Source: VXPQ01 sp965248175 (GTDB taxonomy: Bacteria; Bacteroidota; Rhodothermia; Rhodothermales; VXPQ01). Taken from it: a stretch of DNA of 64,000 bases. The notes under the pieces are model-generated. The model searched no databases and was not told the origin of the DNA. It saw nothing but the letters and a program-made list of their open reading frames with translations. Location: contig OZ252093.1 of the NCBI GenBank assembly GCA_965248175.1, positions 1,116,001 through 1,180,000 of the forward strand, in the 5' to 3' direction. Below, in pieces: positions 58,669-64,000 of this stretch. A program made the translations under genes and the position numbers. Numbering within the stretch: position 1 is the first letter of the stretch; every line of letters begins with the position of its first letter.

Positions 58669-60291
58669 CTATTCGTCGTACTGATCCGGCAGATCGTTCT
58701 CGTAGAGGACGACATCCCCTTCGCGGAGGAACGATGCGAGGAAAGCTTGCGCATCCCGCAAGGCGTCGAAGACGTGCAGATTTTCTGCTGGAAAATTTTT
58801 GGCCCGGAGCCCCTCCCGAATGGGAGCGGTTTGCTTGCGACCCACGAGAAGCGCAAGGTCCGCATGGTCGGCGATATGCTCGCCCAGCAAGCGGTTTTCT
58901 TCCTGTTGCCGCTCGCCGAGTTCAATCATGCCGGGAGTCACGACGATGCGCCGCCCCGAGCGGAACGTTCCGAGTATCTCCACGGCGCTCAGCGCTCCGA
59001 CCGGATTAGCGTTGAAGGCGTCGTCGATGATGGTTACCGGGCCCTCGCGGCGCAACTGGAGCCGGTGCGGAACGGGCTCGATTTGCTCCACGGCGTGCGT
59101 CATCTGGCGCAAGTGCAACCCCATCTCGCATCCGACCGCCAGCGCCAGGAGAATATTGGTTACGTTGTGCGCTCCGAGAAGCCGGGTCCGGAAACGCTGC
59201 TCCGTTCCGTTCTGGTCGCGCACAAGAAAGGACGTTCCTCGATGGTCGTACCGGATATCGAAGGCCGCAAGGTCGGCGCCTGGGCGGCCCTGCGCGGAAA
59301 TGCACCATATCCGGCCGCGGGCATGCTCTCGCATGGCTACCACCCGGTCGTCGTCCATATTGAGAACGGCTACGCCGTCCGCGTTCATGCTGGCGACCAT
59401 GCGAGCTTTCTCGTCCGCAATACGGTCGATGGTCCCCATGCTTTCCAGATGCGCGATCCCGATCGACGTCACTACGCCGATATGGGGCCGGACCATGCCA
59501 CACAGTTCATCCATATCGCCGGGGTGCCGGATGCCCATTTCAAGCACAAGGACCTGGTGCTCCGCCCGCAACATGTTGTTGACGACGAGGCAGAGACCCA
59601 TGGGCGTGTTGTAGGAACCGGGAGTGATCAGGGTCTGGTAACGCAGTCCAAGAATGTCTCCGATGATGGTCTTGGTGCTCGTTTTTCCGTAGGATCCGGT
59701 AACGGCAATGATCTTCAGATCGGACCGGCGGCTGAGTCGGCGGCGTGCCTGCCGCTTGAAACCTTCCCGGATACGTCGTTCCACAGGATGCATCAGGGCG
59801 GCGGCAACAAACACCCAGGCAGGCACCAGGAAATCCGCCAGAAATAAGCCCCCCAGATACCAGATAAGATCGCCAGGATCGCCCCGGAGCCAGACGAACA
59901 ATCCCCCTGCAATGGGAAGAACCGCCAGAAAAGCGGCAGTCGCCAGCAGGCGCTGCATCCGGTTTGTGTACTTCAGGGGTTTTTTCTCACGGTCACTCCG
60001 GTAGCGGCGCGAGGAGGCAAAGGTAACGGCCCAGAGGGGCAATGCGACAGCAGCGACGGGAAGCGGGGCAAGAAAAGCGGCAGCGACGGCTACGAGAACC
60101 AACTCCGCGAGCGCAAGCTTGTGTGAGAGACGGAATACGAGCGTACGAAAACGATGGAGAACCCAGGCCTGGAATTCGCCGGACTTGTAGCCGTGCAACT
60201 GAAATGCATGCAGAAAATAGCGCAGCCGCCGCGCTGCGCGCCATCCCGCAAACAGGGTTGTGACAATAGCAAGAAACGGGATGATGAACAT
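58669..60291 (-). CDS. murF: membrane-anchored MurF-like Mur ligase
   Basis: A 540-residue protein. The first about 175 residues hold four predicted membrane helices (about 1-17, 62-92, 114-134 and 143-168) in place of the usual UDP-MurNAc-binding domain. A full Mur ligase core follows: P-loop AVTGSYGKTSTK at 196-207, EMGIRHPGDMDEL, HLESMGT, AHNVTNILLALAVG and IIDDAFNANPVGAL, as in MurF, which adds D-Ala-D-Ala to the cell-wall precursor. The missing soluble first domain and the membrane anchor make exact substrate uncertain. It is not part of a mur/fts cluster. Confidence 0.8.
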   Translation of the reverse strand: MFIIPFLAIVTTLFAGWRAARRLRYFLHAFQLHGYKSGEFQAWVLHRFRTLVFRLSHKLALAELVLVAVAAAFLAPLPVAAVALPLWAVTFASSRRYRSDREKKPLKYTNRMQRLLATAAFLAVLPIAGGLFVWLRGDPGDLIWYLGGLFLADFLVPAWVFVAAALMHPVERRIREGFKRQARRRLSRRSDLKIIAVTGSYGKTSTKTIIGDILGLRYQTLITPGSYNTPMGLCLVVNNMLRAEHQVLVLEMGIRHPGDMDELCGMVRPHIGVVTSIGIAHLESMGTIDRIADEKARMVASMNADGVAVLNMDDDRVVAMREHARGRIWCISAQGRPGADLAAFDIRYDHRGTSFLVRDQNGTEQRFRTRLLGAHNVTNILLALAVGCEMGLHLRQMTHAVEQIEPVPHRLQLRREGPVTIIDDAFNANPVGALSAVEILGTFRSGRRIVVTPGMIELGERQQEENRLLGEHIADHADLALLVGRKQTAPIREGLRAKNFPAENLHVFDALRDAQAFLASFLREGDVVLYENDLPDQYDE

Positions 60292-60368
60292 GGAGGGAAC
60301 CCGGTGCGGCGTCAGGGGTTTTGCAGCAAGTCGGTTGTCGGCAGGCTGCTTGTAAACGAGTTGTTTTT

Positions 60369-60396
60369 CAGCAGGCTGTTTTCAGCAGGCTGTTTT
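60369..60396. repeat. two tandem 14-base repeats at the hydrolase stop codon
   Basis: CAGCAGGCTGTTTT occurs twice in a row, with a third GCAGGCTG at 60341. The hydrolase stop and its last codons (KTAC) lie in these repeats, so slippage would alter its C-terminus. Confidence 0.7.
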
Positions 60397-61215
60397 TAGA
60401 AAGTGTCGGGTGGCGGCAATGAACGTGGCGAAATCGTCCATGTAGCCGTAGTGTCCCGCATTTTCGAGTACCACAAGGCCCGCATCGGGGATGGTGTGTA
60501 CAAGATATTCCATCTGCCGTTGTGATATGGCCGTATCCCGATCGCCTCGAAAGAGTAGTACAGGAACATCGATTTCCTGCACACGCTCATCGAGATGATA
60601 GGTCACCATGCGAACAAAGACGTTGCGCATGATGCCTTCGACGGCGTGGTAATCCGACGATCCAAGCGCACGCCACACGAGCGAATGCCTTAGCCAGTCG
60701 AGTCCGTATGCACGAAGCGGCTCGGGCACAAGTCGGAAGGGAGCCTTGAGCAGATTTGCAATGGTTCTCCGGAGATAGTACCCGATGGATCGGTCTGGCG
60801 TAACGCCCGAGGGGCTGACGAGCACCAGATGACGGATGAGTGGTTTATAGACCTGATGCGAAGCCATGTAGAGTGCAATCCGGCCTCCGTTGGAGTGCCC
60901 CACCATCGTAACCGGTTCCCCGATGTGAGCGTCAATGATCTCCTTGATAAGTGCAGCATGTTCCGGTATCCCTATGACCTCAGTGGGCACGGGCGAATGA
61001 CCGTGTCCAGGGAGATCGATGTTCATTACCCGGTAATCCGAGGCAAGCGCTCGGGCTATCGGGGCCATATTAGCGGCGCTGCTTCCCCATCCGTGGAGAA
61101 GGAGAACGGGAGGAGCCGATGCGTTGCCCGTTATCGTGCGGCGCAGCATTTCCGCTCCGTACGATCCAGGGACCACAGCGCCGTTTTGTGTTTGCGATGA
61201 CGATTCGGAACTCAT
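60382..61215 (-). CDS. alpha/beta-fold hydrolase
   Basis: A 277-residue hydrolase: oxyanion loop LLLHGWGSS, nucleophile elbow GHSNGG (serine at about 110), DLPGHGHSP, acid in FRGDRDTAI and histidine in ENAGHYGYMDD. The cap (about 145-195) is helical. Substrate is unknown; the family includes esterases and C-C bond hydrolases. No signal peptide at the chosen ATG (61215); an upstream frame adds a basic stretch. It is divergent from rho. Confidence 0.88.
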   Translation of the reverse strand: MSSESSSQTQNGAVVPGSYGAEMLRRTITGNASAPPVLLLHGWGSSAANMAPIARALASDYRVMNIDLPGHGHSPVPTEVIGIPEHAALIKEIIDAHIGEPVTMVGHSNGGRIALYMASHQVYKPLIRHLVLVSPSGVTPDRSIGYYLRRTIANLLKAPFRLVPEPLRAYGLDWLRHSLVWRALGSSDYHAVEGIMRNVFVRMVTYHLDERVQEIDVPVLLFRGDRDTAISQRQMEYLVHTIPDAGLVVLENAGHYGYMDDFATFIAATRHFLKTAC

Positions 61216-61350
61216 TGTCCTGCTATAATGTTGGAGTTCTGTACATCCCATCTTTCTCCGGGTTTTCCGTTTTTCGGGCCGCACGCCCTGGAAACCAGGT
61301 TGCGATCGTTCGTCGAATCATTCGCCGAGCCTTTCATCTATCGGTTTCCC

Positions 61351-61369
61351 GCCGCATGGCGTATGCGGC
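61351..61369 (+). promoter_or_regulatory. hairpin in the rho leader
   Basis: GCCGCAT-GGCGT-ATGCGGC is a perfect seven-pair hairpin 117 bases before the rho ATG. The region 61216-61485 is otherwise free of genes. Rho is known to be autoregulated in other bacteria, so a control role is possible. Confidence 0.35.
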
Positions 61370-61485
61370 ATTAAATGTACGAAGCGCGTCGCGCGCGTTC
61401 CCCCCTGCATCGAATTATTGTTGCCGGGCAGGGTGGTTGCATGCAATGCGTTTGGTCCGCTTCCCTTGCCAACTGACTGAATTTC

Positions 61486-62607
61486 ATGTCGGAACAACAC
61501 TTTGAAGGTCTCCTCGAGATGATCGGGGACAAAAAATTCGGTTTCATCCGGGCCTTTCACCCGGATTTGCCAAAAGGAAACAGCGACCCCTTTACATCGC
61601 CCCCGCTGGTGCGAAAATTTCACCTTCGGGACGGGTGCCTCATGACAGGTACCTTGCGACCAGGGCGCAAGGGCGCCTTGCAGGTAGCTCGCATCGACAG
61701 CGTGATGGGCATGCCCGCCGAAGCGTGGGCCGAGGTGCCCGATTTCGACGGTGGGCAAACCATTTACCCCGATGAGAAACTGGAACTGGTCACAGCCCCT
61801 GGAGACATTTCCATGCGCGTCGTGGACCTCGTGTCCCCCATCGGGAAGGGGCAGCGCGCGCTGATCGTGGCGCCGCCTCGAACGGGCAAGACGATCCTGC
61901 TGAAAAAGATGGCCGCTGGTATTACGCAGAATCACCCGGATGTGGCATTGGTGGCGCTGCTTGTCGATGAGCGCCCCGAGGAAGTGACCGACTTCAAGCG
62001 GGCGACGGCAGCGCAAGTGTTCGCTTCCTCGAATGACAGGGAGGAAGACAATCATGTGCGTGTCTCCACCCTGGCGCTCGAATATGCGCGGCGCCTCGTG
62101 GAAATGGGAAAGGATGTGGTGCTGCTGCTCGATTCGTTGACGAGATTGGGCCGAACTTTCAACTTGTACCAGTCCGGAAGCGGGCGCACGCTTTCCGGCG
62201 GGCTGGACGCGAAGGCACTGCAGATCCCCCGGCGGATATTTGGCTCTGCGCGCAACATCGAAGGGGGTGGATCACTCACTATTGCTGCTACGGCGCTTAT
62301 CGAGACCGGCAGCCGTATGGACGACGTCATCTTCGAAGAATTCAAGGGAACGGGCAATTCGGAGATCGTGCTGGACCGGGAGATGGCCGACAAACGCATT
62401 TTTCCGGCCATCAACCTGCGAAAAAGCGGTACGCGCAACGAAGAACGACTCATTGGAGATGCAATAGATCAGCATCATCGGCTATTCCGGGCGCTCAACT
62501 CGAGGCCTCCTATCGACGCGATGCAAGCACTGCTTCGTCATCTGCAACAGTCCCCGACCAACGCGCACCTGCTCAACGAATTGGTTCCGAGCGAGGGGTA
62601 CGGGTAA
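61486..62607 (+). CDS. rho: transcription termination factor Rho, short form
   Basis: A 373-residue Rho. RNA-binding cold-shock-like domain about 1-75 (GDKKFGFIR, GTLRPGRKG), then the ATPase core with P-loop VAPPRTGKT at 129-137, LLVDERPEEVTD, LLLDSLTRLGR and GGLDAKALQ. The usual N-terminal helical Rho_N domain is missing, and an in-frame TGA at 61474-61476 shows the gene cannot start upstream. Bacteroidota Rho proteins often carry long N-terminal extensions, so this short form stands out. Confidence 0.95.
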   Translation: MSEQHFEGLLEMIGDKKFGFIRAFHPDLPKGNSDPFTSPPLVRKFHLRDGCLMTGTLRPGRKGALQVARIDSVMGMPAEAWAEVPDFDGGQTIYPDEKLELVTAPGDISMRVVDLVSPIGKGQRALIVAPPRTGKTILLKKMAAGITQNHPDVALVALLVDERPEEVTDFKRATAAQVFASSNDREEDNHVRVSTLALEYARRLVEMGKDVVLLLDSLTRLGRTFNLYQSGSGRTLSGGLDAKALQIPRRIFGSARNIEGGGSLTIAATALIETGSRMDDVIFEEFKGTGNSEIVLDREMADKRIFPAINLRKSGTRNEERLIGDAIDQHHRLFRALNSRPPIDAMQALLRHLQQSPTNAHLLNELVPSEGYG

Positions 62608-62631
62608 GCCAAACGCACGGGCTACAGTGGT

Positions 62632-62639
62632 TATATTTG
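62632..62639 (+). promoter_or_regulatory. TAnnTTTG-type -7 element before radC
   Basis: TATATTTG matches the Bacteroidota -7 consensus exactly and lies 56 bases before the radC ATG. No clear -33 element was found. Confidence 0.4.
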
Positions 62640-62648
62640 CCGCCTTTC

Positions 62649-62675
62649 GGGGTCTATAGGATCTCTATGGACCCC
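62649..62675 (+). promoter_or_regulatory. 11-pair hairpin between rho and radC
   Basis: GGGGTCTATAG (62649-62659) pairs with CTATGGACCCC (62665-62675), one G-U pair, loop GATCT. It ends 20 bases before radC. It could end the rho transcript or control radC; only scattered T follow. Confidence 0.45.
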
Positions 62676-62695
62676 TCTTCGATCGGCTTCTTTGT

Positions 62696-63445
62696 ATGGC
62701 GCTGAATCCCCTTGCACGGATCGATCCCGTTTCGGATCCGGAAATTCAATACCGGGTTCCCATTCGCGATTGGGCGGAAGCAGAACGCCCGAGTGAGCGC
62801 GTTCTGAGCGGGTGTGCCGATGCATTATCGGATGCCGAGTTGATCGGGGTGCTATTTCGATCAGGTACGCACACCCGTTCCGGTTCCGTGTCGGCCATTC
62901 AACTTGGGCGTACGCTGCTGCATACGTTCGGCGCACTGCGTGACATTTCCCGCCGCGATGTGCGGGAAATGATGCGCGTAGCAGGTATCGGTCCGGCCAA
63001 GGCAGCCCAACTTGCGGCCGCGTTCGAGATTGGCCGGCGCGTCGAAGCCCAGCAAACCAATCGAAAGGAAATTCAGGTGTGTTCACCCGACGATGTGGCA
63101 GCTGTCTACATCCCGAGATTGCGCGATATGCGCACGGAAGTGTTCGACCTCGTCCTGCTCAATACAGCGAACGTCATTATAGGAGACGTCCGAGTGAGTG
63201 AGGGTGGGCTTGCAGCCAGCATTGTCGAACCGAGAGCCGTTTTCCAGCAAGCCGTCCTTGAAAATGCTGCTGCGGTGATCTGTGTACACAACCATCCGTC
63301 AGGTAACCCTGAACCCAGCCAGGAAGACATCAGGGTCACCCGGCAACTGGTGGCCGCCGGCAAGATGATGGGCATTCCCATTCACGACCATCTCATCGTC
63401 GCGGGAAACGGATATACTTCCATGGCGGAACGTCAATTGTTGTAG
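62696..63445 (+). CDS. radC: RadC-family JAB-domain protein
   Basis: A 249-residue RadC. N-terminal helix-hairpin-helix region (SDAELIGVLFRSGT, GIGPAKAAQLAAAFEIGRR) and a C-terminal JAB/MPN domain with the zinc motif HNHPSGNPEPSQED and a preceding EPRAVFQQAV. The biochemical role is unsettled; it is no longer thought to be a core repair factor. It follows rho by 88 bases. Confidence 0.93.
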   Translation: MALNPLARIDPVSDPEIQYRVPIRDWAEAERPSERVLSGCADALSDAELIGVLFRSGTHTRSGSVSAIQLGRTLLHTFGALRDISRRDVREMMRVAGIGPAKAAQLAAAFEIGRRVEAQQTNRKEIQVCSPDDVAAVYIPRLRDMRTEVFDLVLLNTANVIIGDVRVSEGGLAASIVEPRAVFQQAVLENAAAVICVHNHPSGNPEPSQEDIRVTRQLVAAGKMMGIPIHDHLIVAGNGYTSMAERQLL

Positions 63446-63492
63446 ACGCGCCGTCCGGCAAACCCTCATGCGGTTTTCGACCGCTTACGGAA

Positions 63493-63518
63493 TCATACCG
63501 GCGCCTTCCCCGGTATGA
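63493..63518 (+). promoter_or_regulatory. nine-pair hairpin in the glyS leader
   Basis: TCATACCGG (63493-63501) and CCGGTATGA (63510-63518) pair perfectly around an eight-base loop. A second small stem (TCCGG/CCGGA) follows. It may end the radC transcript or control glyS; there is no T-run. Confidence 0.4.
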
Positions 63519-63572
63519 GGCCCGCATTCCGGGGTCACTCCGGACGTTTCTCTCGTATTCGCTTGCTCCCCC

Positions 63573-64000
63573 ATGGACCTTCTGGAAAAGATCGTTTCCC
63601 TTTCCAAGCGCCGCGGATTCATCTTCCCGTCTTCGGATATTTACGGCGGTCTCGGCGCTACGTACGATTATGGTCCATTGGGCGTCGAGTTGAAGCGCAA
63701 CGTCAAGGAGCGGTGGTGGCGGGAGATGGTGTACCGGCACGACAATATCGAGGGACTCGACGCGGCTATTCTCATGCATCCGACCGTCTGGAAAGCGTCC
63801 GGGCATGTAGACGCCTTCCATGATCCCATGATCGACGACAAGGCATCGAAGCGCCGGTACCGGGCCGATGACCTGATCGAGCGGCACATCGAGAAACTGG
63901 AGGCTTCCGGCAAGGAGGAACAGGCCCGCGAACTGCGGACCCGCTTTGTCGCGGCGCTGCATAGCGACGATATGCCGAAGGAACTGCATCGGATCATTCT
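63573..64000 (+). CDS. glyS: glycine-tRNA ligase, N-terminal part (runs off window)
   Basis: An open frame of 142 codons from the ATG at 63573 to the window edge. It begins MDLLEKIVSLSKRRGFIFPS, then SDIYGGLGATYDYGPLGVELKRN, the motif 1 region of the homodimeric (eukaryote/archaea-type) class II glycyl-tRNA synthetase, with RHDNIEGLDAAILMHP and WKASGHVDAF after it. This single-chain form contrasts with the alpha2-beta2 GlyQS of many diderms. Motifs 2 and 3 are beyond the window. Confidence 0.93.
   Translation, partial: MDLLEKIVSLSKRRGFIFPSSDIYGGLGATYDYGPLGVELKRNVKERWWREMVYRHDNIEGLDAAILMHPTVWKASGHVDAFHDPMIDDKASKRRYRADDLIERHIEKLEASGKEEQARELRTRFVAALHSDDMPKELHRII

Noticed and set aside
63446..63572. 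T-box leader for glyS.
   Set aside because: No T-box sequence or terminator/antiterminator pair is visible and the lineage is not one known for T-boxes.
1..64000. tRNA or rRNA genes in the gaps.
   Set aside because: No cloverleaf with CCA-proximal and T-loop (GTTCRA) features, and no conserved rRNA stretch, was seen by eye; short gaps make tRNAs unlikely.

Overview
Organism. The gene set suggests a GC-rich, diderm (Gram-negative) bacterium of the Bacteroidota/Rhodothermota side of the tree, most like the Rhodothermales. The pointers are a bacillithiol synthase (bshA) and a YpdA-type bacillithiol disulfide reductase, PorV-like outer-membrane proteins beside secreted proteins with FlgD/sorting-type C-termini, a TonB receptor with a carboxypeptidase-regulatory N-terminus, LptF/G, TAnnTTTG-like promoter elements before two genes, and few strong Shine-Dalgarno sequences. 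This placement is inferred from gene content; no marker search was run. No rRNA, tRNA or CRISPR array was seen.

Layout. 1-2.9 kb is an accessory patch: the C-terminal part of an adenine methyltransferase coupled to a PD-(D/E)XK-like protein, a small ORF pair, and a remnant of an AlbA-type regulator. 2.9-17.3 kb is housekeeping (rsmI, LptF/G permease, bshA, pdxB, era, pdxJ, rsmD, coaD, an aminotransferase, a site-2 protease), broken by a solitary IS605-type tnpB wedged between rsmD and coaD and by a pilin-like/PilM-like pair. 17.6-21.8 kb is a four-gene, start-stop-overlapped surface cluster: lipoprotein, beta-propeller protein with FlgD-like tail, two PorV-like barrels. 21.9-27 kb holds a CPBP protease, bioY, a TPR protein, rsmA and mgtE. 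27.0-31 kb, minus strand, is a murB-ccmB-ccmC-ccmD-ccmE operon followed by an antitoxin/VapC module with its own promoter and palindromic operator. 31-38 kb holds an alkyltransferase, aroA, tatA, gatA, sucD, engB and serA.

38.3-52.4 kb is the main accessory block: a 1979-residue lipoprotein built of about 18 tandem Ig-like repeats, then a TonB receptor, a 1126-residue secreted protein with a sorting-type tail and a PorV-like barrel, closed by a strong intrinsic terminator. 52.5-64 kb holds a seven-heme TPR lipoprotein, ypdA, tadA, truA, aroK, rnhB, a membrane-anchored MurF-like ligase, a hydrolase, a short rho, radC and the start of glyS.

How it fits together. The Ccm proteins would attach heme to cytochromes such as the seven-heme lipoprotein; CcmE carries CxxxY instead of HxxxY, the mark of system I*. 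BshA and YpdA belong to one thiol pathway. Two separate loci pair a C-terminally tagged exported protein with its own PorV-like barrel, which suggests cargo-dedicated export or anchoring units. The most unusual points are these cargo/PorV pairs, the giant repeat lipoprotein with its paired-cysteine super-repeat, tnpB overlapping the start of coaD, and the membrane-fused MurF.
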